From positions 1-64,000 of the forward strand of contig JBBQJP010000014.1 in NCBI GenBank assembly GCA_038326025.1: a stretch of DNA of 64,000 bases, read 5' to 3'. This stretch comes from CAISIP01 sp038326025. GTDB taxonomy: Bacteria; Pseudomonadota; Gammaproteobacteria; Burkholderiales; Burkholderiaceae_C. Below, in pieces: positions 26,887 through 35,442 of this stretch (position 1 is the first letter of the stretch; each line of letters starts with the position of its first letter). Both the position numbers and the translations under genes were made by a program. The notes under the pieces are model-generated. The model was given only the letters and a program-made list of their open reading frames with translations. It did no database searches and was not told the origin of the DNA.

Positions 26887-27198
26887 TCATGAGGTGGTGC
26901 GCTGGAGCATTTCCCGCGCATTGGCGAGCAATTTGTCGGCAATCGCACCGGCATTGACAACATAGGACTTGTCGGCAATGGCCTGTTTCATCGCATTGAC
27001 CTTGCCGGCGTCGACTTCGGGCTCGTTCGCGGCCGCTTTTTCCAGACCACGTGCCAGCCCGGACACCGTCACAGAGGGGCTGGGCGCCTTGCGCTCACTG
27101 CGCGCGGCATTGGCCACTTCTGCGCCGGTTTTGGCAGCAGCGCTCTGGTTGTTGGACGTGACGTTGACGGATGGGTCGTTTGGCTGGCCGATTTTCAT
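26887..27198 (-). CDS. flgM: Anti-sigma-28 factor FlgM
   Basis: FlgM binds FliA in the cytoplasm and is secreted through the completed hook-basal body, releasing FliA. The start MKIGQPNDPSV gives 103 residues. The N-terminal half is disordered and the C-terminal sigma-binding helices include VNAMKQAIADKSYVVNAGAI and ADKLLANAREML. A strong sigma-28 promoter lies upstream, so FliA drives its own inhibitor. Because flgB is broken, a cell unable to complete the rod should keep FlgM inside and late genes off. Confidence 0.94.
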   Translation of the reverse strand: MKIGQPNDPSVNVTSNNQSAAAKTGAEVANAARSERKAPSPSVTVSGLARGLEKAAANEPEVDAGKVNAMKQAIADKSYVVNAGAIADKLLANAREMLQRTTS

Positions 27199-27240
27199 GA
27201 TGTTCCCCACGGCTGTGACATACACAGCATCGTACGATAG

Positions 27241-27267
27241 CTATCGGCCGGGAACAGTAAAACTTGA
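27241..27267 (-). promoter_or_regulatory. Sigma-28 promoter for flgM-flgN
   Basis: The minus strand reads TCAAGTTT, exactly 11 bases, then GCCGATAG, ending 43 bases before the flgM start. This is the best FliA-type site in the window and can serve as the local reference for the others. Confidence 0.82.
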
Positions 27268-27293
27268 GCCATACCTGCAAACAATACACGGAA

Positions 27294-28061
27294 TCACAGG
27301 TTGACTTCCACTGTACGCATGTCCAGCACCAGGCCGGAGACCACGCGGCCATTGTCAACCCGGACGCGTGCCATTTCACCCACAATTCCTGCAGAAAGGG
27401 CCTGGCCGCCCGAAGTCACGCTGAAACCGGGGCCTTTGGCGACGATCCGGACCATCGAGCCTGCCTGAAAAACCTGGGATGGCTTGACCATGCCGTAGCG
27501 CAGTACCTGCCCGGTGCGCAGCCCGCGGGTGGCGGTCTGCCCGACCCACATCTCCGGATCGGCCAGCACGGACTGGTTTTCATGCGCCCAGTCAACCTCG
27601 GCCAAAACCGCGTCATCGAACGCCAGCGTGGCGCCGGAGGGAATATCGGAGCGCATCACCCAGGTCTGGCCAAATGCCTGCACCTGGACCGGAAGAAATA
27701 CATTCCAGCGTGACGGCCCGTCGATGCAGCGCAGCCCGATGCGGGTCTTGCCCCAGAGCCGGGTGCCGGTGGGCATGTAGGGCTCGACCTGGGCGCACGG
27801 CGCCAGCGACAGCCGGCTGTCCAAAGCCCCGACCTGAACCACCATGCGCAAAGGCGCGGCACCGGTCGGACGCGTATTGGCGACCGCCTTCTCGAGCCAG
27901 GCCTGACTCTCCTGGGCAATCTGCGCAGCCTGATCCTGGGCCAGCGCCGGCACCGGGACGGCGGCGAACAAGACCAGGCACAGGCGCGCACCGAACGACT
28001 GCAGCACGGAACGTATCCCGTGCCGGGTCAGCTGGCGGGTGGCAAGGTGGCTTTTTGGCAT
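27294..28061 (-). CDS. flgA: P-ring chaperone FlgA
   Basis: FlgA is a periplasmic chaperone for P-ring (FlgI) assembly. The 255-residue product has a signal peptide (hydrophobic region about residues 22-39 ending ALAQ). The C-terminal SAF-type domain contains LRTGQVLRYGMVKPSQVFQAG and the terminal VSGLVLDMRTVEVNL. It diverges from flgB and sits upstream of flgM, the usual order. The 164 bases between it and flgB hold both promoters; I could not place them. Confidence 0.94.
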   Translation of the reverse strand: MPKSHLATRQLTRHGIRSVLQSFGARLCLVLFAAVPVPALAQDQAAQIAQESQAWLEKAVANTRPTGAAPLRMVVQVGALDSRLSLAPCAQVEPYMPTGTRLWGKTRIGLRCIDGPSRWNVFLPVQVQAFGQTWVMRSDIPSGATLAFDDAVLAEVDWAHENQSVLADPEMWVGQTATRGLRTGQVLRYGMVKPSQVFQAGSMVRIVAKGPGFSVTSGGQALSAGIVGEMARVRVDNGRVVSGLVLDMRTVEVNL

Positions 28062-28225
28062 GCGACGACTTTAGATCGCCACGGACGCGGCCAAACCGCC
28101 CAAGTGCGGGCGGAAACCCCGCTTATTCCAGCAATCGCCGCGCTCAAGCTTTTCCATAATCGTTTCACGCCCTGGCCTTGGCCCCCTGCCATGGCGACCG
28201 AATTGATGAAGAGAGGTGATGTGCC

Positions 28226-28651
28226 ATGTTTTCCCAACTGACTGCCGGACTGGATTTCCAGGCCACCGCGCTGAGCCTGCGCTCGTAGCGCCAGCGTGTC
28301 ATTGCCAGCAACATCGCCAACTCCGACACACCGGGTTACGCCGCCCGCGACATCAACTTCAAGGAAGCCATGGCGGCCGCCACCGGCCAAGGCGGCGCCA
28401 GCATTCCAATGTCGGGCAGCGCTGCCGGACATGCCGGTCATATCCCTATCCCCGGCAACACCGGCTCGGCCAACACCGGGGCAACGCGTATGGGCTACAC
28501 CGTCCAGACCCAGCCAGCGATGGACAACAACTCGGTGGACCTGGACCGTGAACGTGCCAATTTTGTTGACAACGCCGTGCGTTACGAATCCACCTTGCGA
28601 TTCATCAACGGCTATTCCAAGACGATCTTGAGCGCGATCCAGGGTCAGTAA
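28226..28651 (+). pseudogene. flgB: flgB interrupted by an in-frame amber codon
   Basis: FlgB is the first proximal-rod protein. Read from the ATG, the frame gives MFSQLTAGLDFQATALSLRS and then TAG at 28286-28288 (codon 21). It continues in the same frame with RQRVIASNIANSDTPGYAAR to a normal stop. With the stop read as an amino acid the product would be 141 residues, the family's length. FlgB has Gln at this place (LRxQRQ), so one C-to-T change in CAG explains it. The next in-frame ATG, at 28370, loses the conserved SNIANSDTPGY region. Spacing to flgC is normal and the rest is undecayed, so the mutation is recent or the base is miscalled. Confidence 0.88.
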
Positions 28652-28674
28652 GCAAAAAAGTCAGGAGCCACACC

Positions 28675-29079
28675 ATGTCCATGTTTTCCATCTTCGGTGT
28701 TTCGGGCAGTGCGGTCAGCGCACAGTCGCAGCGCCTGAACGTGGTGGCCAGCAATCTGGCCAACGCCGACGCCGTGGCCGGCCCGGACGGCCAGGCCTAC
28801 AAGGCCCGGCAAGTGGTGTTCCAGACCGTGCCGATGGGCAGCGAAAGCTCTGCCGGCGTGAAGGTCCGGCAGGTGGTCGAGAGCGAGGCCCCGATGCACA
28901 AGGTGCACAACCCGACCCACCCGATGGCCGACGAGCAGGGTTTTGTCACGCAGTCCAACGTCAACACGATCGAGGAGATGGTCAACATGATCTCGGCCTC
29001 GCGCGCTTATCAGAACAACGTTGAAGTCATGAACACGGCCAAGTCCCTGCTGCTCAAAACGCTGCAGATGGGCCAGTAA
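28675..29079 (+). CDS. flgC: Flagellar proximal rod protein FlgC
   Basis: FlgC is a proximal-rod subunit exported after FlgB. The 134-residue product has the rod-protein N-terminus with LNVVASNLANADAVAGPDG. The C-terminus is VNMISASRAYQNNVEVMNTA and LLLKTLQMGQ. It follows flgB by 23 bases and is itself intact. If flgB is truly interrupted, polar effects on this gene depend on translational coupling. Confidence 0.96.
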   Translation: MSMFSIFGVSGSAVSAQSQRLNVVASNLANADAVAGPDGQAYKARQVVFQTVPMGSESSAGVKVRQVVESEAPMHKVHNPTHPMADEQGFVTQSNVNTIEEMVNMISASRAYQNNVEVMNTAKSLLLKTLQMGQ

Positions 29080-29099
29080 GCCAACCCAAGGACGCCACC

Positions 29100-29753
29100 A
29101 TGGCCATCACCTCCGCAACCGCCGTCGCCTCGGGCGCCACCAGTGCCAGCACGACAAGCGCATCGAGCACCAACCAGGCCGCGTCGGAAGACCGCTTCCT
29201 GAAGTTGCTCGTCGCCCAGTTGAGCAACCAGGATCCGATGAATCCGATGGACAACGCGCAGATGACATCGCAGATGGCGCAGATCTCCACCGTCTCGAGC
29301 ATCGAGAAAACCAATGTCTCGCTGGCCGGTCTGGCCGCGCAACTGGCGTCGATGCAGACCTTACAGGCCGGCGCGCTGGTCGGGCGTGACGTGCTGGTCG
29401 AAGGCAACCGGCTTGCCATCCAGGATGGCAAGGCCTCCGGCGCGGTCGACCTTGATCTGCCTGCCGACAAGGTCGTCGTCGACATTCTGAGCGCCGGCGG
29501 CCAGGTACTGGAGTCGTTCAACCTCGGTGCATTAAAAGCCGGACGCAACGCCTTTGAGTGGGATTCGAAAGCACACACCAATGCCGAAGGCCTGACCTAC
29601 CGTGTCACCGCCACCAAGGGTACCGCTGTGGTGACCCACCGCACGATGGTGCAGGACACCGTGGCCTCGGTCGGCTCCGACGGCGGCGTGATGCAGGTGC
29701 AACTGCGCAACCTGGGCAATGTCGGTTACGACAGCGTCAAGTCGATTTTCTGA
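29100..29753 (+). CDS. flgD: Hook-capping scaffold protein FlgD
   Basis: FlgD caps the growing hook and is shed afterwards. The 217-residue product has an Ala/Ser/Thr-rich N-terminus. The signature FLKLLVAQLSNQDPMNPMDN (about residues 33-52) is followed by QMTSQMAQISTVSSIEKTN. The C-terminal half is Ig-like and ends in RNLGNVGYDSVKSIF. It follows flgC by 20 bases. Confidence 0.96.
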   Translation: MAITSATAVASGATSASTTSASSTNQAASEDRFLKLLVAQLSNQDPMNPMDNAQMTSQMAQISTVSSIEKTNVSLAGLAAQLASMQTLQAGALVGRDVLVEGNRLAIQDGKASGAVDLDLPADKVVVDILSAGGQVLESFNLGALKAGRNAFEWDSKAHTNAEGLTYRVTATKGTAVVTHRTMVQDTVASVGSDGGVMQVQLRNLGNVGYDSVKSIF

Positions 29754-29815
29754 GGCGCAGCCGCGCCCACCGATATTTCCCCCATTTCTCAACGCACCCT
29801 TACAGGACCTGCACC

Positions 29816-31036
29816 ATGTCATTCCAAACCGGACTCTCTGGCCTGAACGCTGCCAGCCGCAATCTTGATGTGATCGGCAACAACATTGCCAACGCGAACA
29901 CCGTCGGCGCCAAGGTGGCGCGCGCCGAGTTCTCCGAAATCGTCGCGGCATCGACGCTTGCGGCCAACGGCCGCACTGCAGGCATTGGTGTCGAGGTGGC
30001 AGCCGTGTCGCAACAGTTCACGCAGGGTGCCGTCAACCTCACCGGCAGCGCGCAGGACATCGCGATCAATGGCGCGGGCTTTTTCCGCGTCACCTTGCCC
30101 GATGGATCGGCCGCCTACACCCGTGCCGGCGAATTCAAGCTCGATACGAGCGGCAATATCGTCACCAACGCCGGGGCCAAGCTCATGGGTTTTCCCACTT
30201 CGACCGCCGGCGTGGCCACCAGCAGCACGCTGCAAGCGATGCAGTTGCCAACCTCCTCGCCGATCCCGGCCCGGGCCACCACGGCCATCGCAGCCGAATT
30301 CAACCTGAATGCGGCGGCACCGGTCTGGAATGCCTCGGTGCCCAATGTGGCGCTGACCACCTATGGCACCTCGCTGACGACCTATGACTCGCAAGGCTCG
30401 GCCATCCCGGCCTCGATCTATATGCGCAAGACCGCCAACGACACCTGGCAAGTCTTCACCGATCCGACGGACGACGCAAGCGCCACCGCATCGCTGGCCG
30501 CAACACTGACCTTTGACGTCAACGGCCAGTTGACCAGCAGCGTACCGGCCAATCCGACCATCAGCATCGCATCGCCCAACCCGAGCATCGGCACAATCAC
30601 ACCGACACTCGATTTCTCGAAGGGGACACAGTACGCCACCGCCTTCACCGTGACCGATCTGACCCAGGATGGATACGCGCCCGGGGACTTCGTGGCCATG
30701 TCCATTGGCGAGAACGGCGTGATCTCGGCGCGTTATTCGAACGGCCAGACCCAGGCCGCCGGTCAGATCGCGCTGGCCGACTTCCGCAACGTGCAAGGCC
30801 TGCGCCCGACCGCCAATGGCAACTGGGTCGAAACCGTGGCTTCCGGCCAACCCGTCGTGGGAGAACCAGGCTCAGGAAAATTCGGCGCGCTGCGCTCCGG
30901 CGCCTTGGAAGACTCCAACATCGACCTGACGGCCGAACTGGTGAACATGATGACGGCGCAACGCACCTACCAGGCGAATGCCCAGACCATCAAGACCCAG
31001 GACCAGGTCCTGTCGACCCTGACCCAGCTGCGCTGA
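29816..31036 (+). CDS. flgE: Flagellar hook protein FlgE
   Basis: FlgE polymerises into the hook. The start MSFQTGLSGLNAASRNLDVI gives 406 residues; a longer frame upstream runs antiparallel to sense in flgD and is not used. The rod/hook motif NNIANANTVGAK is near residue 22. The C-terminal helix has LVNMMTAQRTYQANAQTIKT. It lies between flgD and flgF. Confidence 0.96.
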   Translation: MSFQTGLSGLNAASRNLDVIGNNIANANTVGAKVARAEFSEIVAASTLAANGRTAGIGVEVAAVSQQFTQGAVNLTGSAQDIAINGAGFFRVTLPDGSAAYTRAGEFKLDTSGNIVTNAGAKLMGFPTSTAGVATSSTLQAMQLPTSSPIPARATTAIAAEFNLNAAAPVWNASVPNVALTTYGTSLTTYDSQGSAIPASIYMRKTANDTWQVFTDPTDDASATASLAATLTFDVNGQLTSSVPANPTISIASPNPSIGTITPTLDFSKGTQYATAFTVTDLTQDGYAPGDFVAMSIGENGVISARYSNGQTQAAGQIALADFRNVQGLRPTANGNWVETVASGQPVVGEPGSGKFGALRSGALEDSNIDLTAELVNMMTAQRTYQANAQTIKTQDQVLSTLTQLR

Positions 31037-31083
31037 TCGGCGCGCGCCGGATTTTCTACGCCACCCACTGACCAGGAGACAGC

Positions 31084-31824
31084 ATGGATCGTCTGATCTA
31101 CACCGCGATGACCGGCGCCAACGCAGCCGCGCACCGGCAGACCGTGTTGTCCAACAACCTGGCCAATGTGTCGACCAATGGCTTTCGCGCCGAACTCTCG
31201 GCTTATCGGGCCGTGCCGCTGCGCGGCGACGGCGCGACGACCCGCGTTTTTGCACTCGAGGCCACTTCCGGTCATTCGGAACTCCCTGGCCCGTCGCAGA
31301 CCACCGGCCGCGCGCTGGATCTGCGTGCCACCGGCAATGCCTGGTTTGCGGTGCAGGGGCTCGACGGTACCGAGGCCTATACCCGCGCCGGGTCGATGCA
31401 GATCGGTCCCAATGGCACGCTTCAGACCAACAACGGCCTGCCGGTACTGTCCGACGGCAGTGCGCCGCTGGTGGCGCCTGCCGGCGCCGAGGTCACGATC
31501 GCACCCAACGGCGACATCAGTGCCAAAACCACCGGTCAACCCAGCACCGTGGTGGGCCGGCTCAAGCTGGCCACACCCACGCTCGACGACCCGCTCAAAC
31601 GCAGTGACGACGGCCTGTTCCGCACGGCCACGACCGAGCCCCTTCCCACCGACCCGCTGGCGCGCCTGCAAAGTGGCGCTCTCGAGGGCTCGAACGTCAG
31701 CCCGATCGAGACCATGGTCGGCATGATCCAGACCGCACGCCAGTTCGAAGTACAGATGCGACTGGTACAAACCGCTGAATCCAACGACCGCTCAGCCGGT
31801 CAGTTGCTCAGCCTGCAAGGCTAA
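31084..31824 (+). CDS. flgF: Flagellar proximal rod protein FlgF
   Basis: FlgF is a proximal-rod subunit. The 246-residue product has the N-terminal motif SNNLANVSTNGFRAELSAYR. A central part contains AWFAVQGLDGTEAYTRAG. The C-terminal helix is MVGMIQTARQFEVQMRLVQT. It is followed by flgG after 12 bases, the standard pair. Confidence 0.96.
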   Translation: MDRLIYTAMTGANAAAHRQTVLSNNLANVSTNGFRAELSAYRAVPLRGDGATTRVFALEATSGHSELPGPSQTTGRALDLRATGNAWFAVQGLDGTEAYTRAGSMQIGPNGTLQTNNGLPVLSDGSAPLVAPAGAEVTIAPNGDISAKTTGQPSTVVGRLKLATPTLDDPLKRSDDGLFRTATTEPLPTDPLARLQSGALEGSNVSPIETMVGMIQTARQFEVQMRLVQTAESNDRSAGQLLSLQG

Positions 31825-31836
31825 AGGACCCCTCTC

Positions 31837-32619
31837 ATGATCAACTCCCTTTGGATCTCCAAGACCGGCATGGAAGCCCAGCAGACCCAGCTGGACGTCA
31901 TCTCGCACAACCTGGCCAACGTCTCGACAACCGGCTACAAACGCGCCACGGCGGTGTTCGAAGACCTGATGTACCAGAACCTGCGCCAGGTCGGCTCGAA
32001 CACCTCGGACCAGACCCAGTTGCCCACCGGCCTGCACCTTGGCCTGGGCGTGCGCACGGTTGCCACCAGCCGCTCGTTTGCACAGGGCACGATCCAGCAG
32101 ACCTCCAACAACCTGGACGTCGCGATCCAGGGCAACGGTTTCTTTCAGGTCACTCTGGCTGATGGCTCGACCAACTACACCCGCGACGGTTCGTTCCAGG
32201 TCGACAACCAGGGTCGCCTGGTCACCTCCAGCGGTCTGCCGGTGGCCAACGGTGTCACGGTTCCGGCGAATGCCAAGAATGTGGCGATCGCCACCGACGG
32301 AACCGTCACCGCGACGATCCCCGGATCCACCGCGCCACAGCAGATCGGCAACCTGATCCTGGCGACCTTCATCAATCCGGCCGGCCTGGAGCCGCAGGGC
32401 CAGAACCTGTTTGCCGAAAGCCCGGCGTCCGGCCAACCCAACACCGGCACGCCGGGCGCCAACGGCATCGGCACAGTCACCCAGGGTTTCCTGGAAACCT
32501 CCAACGTCAATGTGGTGCAGGAACTGATCACGATGATCCAGACCCAGCGCGCCTACGAGATGAATTCGAAGGCGATCCAGACATCCGACCAGATGCTGCA
32601 GAAACTCGGCCAGCTGTGA
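31837..32619 (+). CDS. flgG: Flagellar distal rod protein FlgG
   Basis: FlgG forms the distal rod, the drive shaft through the P and L rings. At 260 residues it has the family's length. It carries the motifs HNLANVSTTGYKRATAVFED, IQGNGFFQVTLADGSTNYTR and, at the C-terminus, ELITMIQTQRAYEMNSKAIQ. The stop codon overlaps the flgH start (TGATG). Confidence 0.97.
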   Translation: MINSLWISKTGMEAQQTQLDVISHNLANVSTTGYKRATAVFEDLMYQNLRQVGSNTSDQTQLPTGLHLGLGVRTVATSRSFAQGTIQQTSNNLDVAIQGNGFFQVTLADGSTNYTRDGSFQVDNQGRLVTSSGLPVANGVTVPANAKNVAIATDGTVTATIPGSTAPQQIGNLILATFINPAGLEPQGQNLFAESPASGQPNTGTPGANGIGTVTQGFLETSNVNVVQELITMIQTQRAYEMNSKAIQTSDQMLQKLGQL

Positions 32620-33308
32620 TGCTCTTGCTCTCCTTTCTCCGAACCGCATTGGGCGCCTTGCTGGTCGCCCTGCTGGTCAGCGGTTGCGATGCGCTGCCCA
32701 AAACAGAGCGGGTCGACTTCGTTCAGCCGCCCTCGCCCGTAGCCACGGCCCCGGCCAGGGCCCGCCCTGTAAGTGGCAGCCTGTACCACGCTGCCAGCTA
32801 CCGCCCGCCTTTCGAAGACCGGCGCGCTCGCATGATCGGCGACGTGGTGACGATCCTGATCACCGAAAACGTGACCGCCAGCCAGAAGTCCTCGTCCTCG
32901 GCCAACCGCAGTTCGTCGATGGACGCCGGCGTGTCGGCATTCCCGTTTGCAAAGGCCACGTCGCTGGGCAAGTTGTCGCTCAACTCGTCGACCAACAACG
33001 ACTTCGCCGGTGCCGGCGCTACCGAGAGCGCAAACCGGTTCTCCGGTTCCATCACCACCACCGTGGTCGACGTATTGCCCAATGGCCATCTGGTGGTCAC
33101 CGGCGAGAAGCAGATCGGCGTCAACCAGAACGTCGATGTGCTGCGTTTCTCCGGCACCGTCGACCCGCTGGCGATTCAGGCCGGTGGCCTGGTCAGTTCA
33201 ACCAGCGTGGCGAACGCCCGTATCGAGTCACGTGGCCGCGGCGCACAAAACGAGGCGCAGACCGTCGGCTGGATTGCGCGTTTCTTCATGGCTTTCCTGC
33301 CGTTCTGA
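32619..33308 (+). CDS. flgH: Flagellar L-ring lipoprotein FlgH
   Basis: FlgH forms the outer-membrane L ring. The ATG overlapping the flgG stop gives 229 residues; a GTG three bases upstream is equally possible. The N-terminal signal ends in the lipobox LVSGC with the lipid-bearing Cys23. Hallmarks are ARMIGDVVTILITENVTASQ, NGHLVVTGEKQIGVNQN and the terminal VGWIARFFMAFLPF. flgI follows 10 bases later. Confidence 0.96.
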   Translation: MLLLSFLRTALGALLVALLVSGCDALPKTERVDFVQPPSPVATAPARARPVSGSLYHAASYRPPFEDRRARMIGDVVTILITENVTASQKSSSSANRSSSMDAGVSAFPFAKATSLGKLSLNSSTNNDFAGAGATESANRFSGSITTTVVDVLPNGHLVVTGEKQIGVNQNVDVLRFSGTVDPLAIQAGGLVSSTSVANARIESRGRGAQNEAQTVGWIARFFMAFLPF

Positions 33309-33318
33309 GAGCCTGAAT

Positions 33319-34455
33319 ATGCACGCACCTTCCCCTTTTCTCCGACATGGTTGGCTCCACCTGGCCGCCGTGCTGCTCGGCTTCGCGGTCCTGACTGCGC
33401 CCGCCTTTGCCGCGCGCATCAAGGAAGTGGCAGCAGTCGAGGGCGTGCGCACCAACCAGCTGACCGGTTTTGGCCTGGTCGTGGGTCTGGACGGCACCGG
33501 CGACCAGACCACCCAGATGCCCTACACCTCGCAGGGACTGAGCAACTACCTGCAGCAGATGGGCATCACCCTTTCGGCTTCGGGCGCCTCGCAGTTGCAG
33601 CTCAAGAATGTGGCGGCCGTGCTGGTGACGGCCCAGTTGCCGGCCTTCGCACGGCCCGGCCAGGCCATCGACGTCAATGTCTCGTCGATGGGCAACTCCA
33701 AATCGCTCAAGGGCGGCATGCTGATCAGCACCGCCTTGCGTGGTGTCGACGGCGAAGTCTACGCACTGGCCCAGGGCAATCTGATCATCGGCGGTGCCGG
33801 CGCATCCGCCGGCGGCAGCAAGGTGCAGATCAACCATCTCAGCGCCGGGCGCATCCCCGGCGGTGGTCAGGTTGAGCGTTCCGTGCCGACCCCGCTGCTC
33901 GAGGGCGACACGATTGCGCTGGGGCTGACATCGTCCGATTTCCAGACCGCACGCCGGGTCGCCGAGTCGATCAACCGCCGCTTCGGCCAGGGCTACGCGC
34001 GCGCATTGGACGGACGCACGGTGGAGGTCCGCGCGCCGGTCGATCCGAACGCACGGGTCAGCTTCATCGCCGAGATGGAAGAACTTCAGCTGGAGAACTC
34101 GATTCCGTCGGCCAAGGTGGTGATCAACGCGCGCACCGGCTCCATCGTGCTCAACCAGGCGGTGACGCTGGGCCCTTGCGCCATCGCGCATGGCAACCTG
34201 TCGATCACGATCAGTTCGACCCCGGTGATCAGCCAGCCCAACCCGCTGTCGGCTGGCCAGACCGTGGTGGCGCAGAAGTCCAACATCCAGATCACGCAGG
34301 AACCCGGCATCCTGATGCAGATTCCTGCCTCGCCACAACTGGCCGACGTGGTGCGTGCACTCAATTTGTTGGGCGCCACGCCACAGGATCTGCTGGCCAT
34401 CCTGCAGGCCATCAAGGCCGCCGGCGCGCTCAATGCCGAACTGGAGGTGATCTGA
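33319..34455 (+). CDS. flgI: Flagellar P-ring protein FlgI
   Basis: FlgI forms the peptidoglycan P ring in the periplasm. The start MHAPSPFLRHG gives 378 residues with a signal peptide ending near APAFA. Family strings include VRTNQLTGFGLVVGLDGTGD, QTTQMPYTSQGLSNYLQQMG and VVINARTGSIVLNQAVTLGP. The gene abuts flgJ with one base between. Confidence 0.97.
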   Translation: MHAPSPFLRHGWLHLAAVLLGFAVLTAPAFAARIKEVAAVEGVRTNQLTGFGLVVGLDGTGDQTTQMPYTSQGLSNYLQQMGITLSASGASQLQLKNVAAVLVTAQLPAFARPGQAIDVNVSSMGNSKSLKGGMLISTALRGVDGEVYALAQGNLIIGGAGASAGGSKVQINHLSAGRIPGGGQVERSVPTPLLEGDTIALGLTSSDFQTARRVAESINRRFGQGYARALDGRTVEVRAPVDPNARVSFIAEMEELQLENSIPSAKVVINARTGSIVLNQAVTLGPCAIAHGNLSITISSTPVISQPNPLSAGQTVVAQKSNIQITQEPGILMQIPASPQLADVVRALNLLGATPQDLLAILQAIKAAGALNAELEVI

Positions 34456-34456
34456 T

Positions 34457-35320
34457 ATGGCCATTGGCAACATGTCCGCCGTCAACTCCAATGCCCTTGC
34501 GGCGGACGGTCGCTCGCTCAACGCGCTCAAGCTGCAAGCCGGCCAGGATGGCAAGGCTGCGATCAAGGAGGCGGCCAAGCAATTCGAATCGCTGTTCATG
34601 CGCGAACTCGTCAAGAGCATGCGCGAGGCGACGATGAAATCGGGGCTGTTCGACAGTGCCGGCGGCGATCTGAGCGCCGACCTGCTGGACCAGCAACTAT
34701 CAGTGCAGATGTCGGGCATGCCCGGCGGCCTGTCCGAGCAGATTGCGCGCCAGTTGTCGCAACGTATCAGTGGCAACGATGGCGCGGACACAGTAGCGCC
34801 AACGCCGGCTCAACCTGTTGCCGTGGCGCCGCTGCGCACCAGCGCCAGCCAGAGCGAATTCGTGCAGCAACACACGGCCGCGGCGCAACGCGTCGAGCAG
34901 GCCAGTGGTTTACCGTCGGCGTTCATGATCGGGCAGGCCGGCCACGAGACAGGCTGGGGCCGCAGTGAAATCAATATGGCCGATGGCGCACCGTCGTTCA
35001 ACCTGTTCGGCATCAAGGCCACAGGTGGCTGGACCGGCAAAGTGGCCGAGATCACCACCACCGAATACGTCAATGGTGCGGCGCAAAAGGTGGTTGCGAA
35101 GTTCCGTGCCTACGACTCCTATGAAGACTCGATGCGGGACTACGCGCGTTTGATCACGCAAAACCCGCGTTACGCCCAGGCCAGCCAGCAGACCGAATCG
35201 GCGCAAGCCTATGCCGCCGGTCTGCAGAAGGCCGGTTATGCGACCGACCCGAACTACGCGTCCAAGCTCAGCCGTGCGATCAACAGTACGTTGCAGCTGC
35301 AGCGCGCCCAGTCGACATGA
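34457..35320 (+). CDS. flgJ: Rod-capping peptidoglycan hydrolase FlgJ
   Basis: FlgJ caps the rod and opens the peptidoglycan for it. The 287-residue product is the two-domain form. An N-terminal rod-capping domain contains AAKQFESLFMRELVKSMREA. The C-terminal glucosaminidase domain (from about residue 130) has FMIGQAGHETGWGRSEINM with the catalytic-type Glu, and FNLFGIKATGGWTG. Substrates are rod subunits, including FlgB. A 122-base gap to flgK follows, in which I see no clear promoter. Confidence 0.96.
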   Translation: MAIGNMSAVNSNALAADGRSLNALKLQAGQDGKAAIKEAAKQFESLFMRELVKSMREATMKSGLFDSAGGDLSADLLDQQLSVQMSGMPGGLSEQIARQLSQRISGNDGADTVAPTPAQPVAVAPLRTSASQSEFVQQHTAAAQRVEQASGLPSAFMIGQAGHETGWGRSEINMADGAPSFNLFGIKATGGWTGKVAEITTTEYVNGAAQKVVAKFRAYDSYEDSMRDYARLITQNPRYAQASQQTESAQAYAAGLQKAGYATDPNYASKLSRAINSTLQLQRAQST

Positions 35321-35442
35321 GCGCCGCCGGGCCGCTCCCAAGGCCGAATTCCGCAATGCGCAGCATGGAGGATGCCCGATGAGCGGCGCCCGCATGAAGT
35401 TGGCTGCGCGATCCGAACTTCCTACCTGATCGATATACGGCC

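Noticed and set aside
28172..28200. A sigma-54-like TGGCC...CCTGCC string before flgB
   Set aside because: The GG/GC core spacing does not fit the -24/-12 consensus, and the island is of the FlhDC/sigma-28 type.
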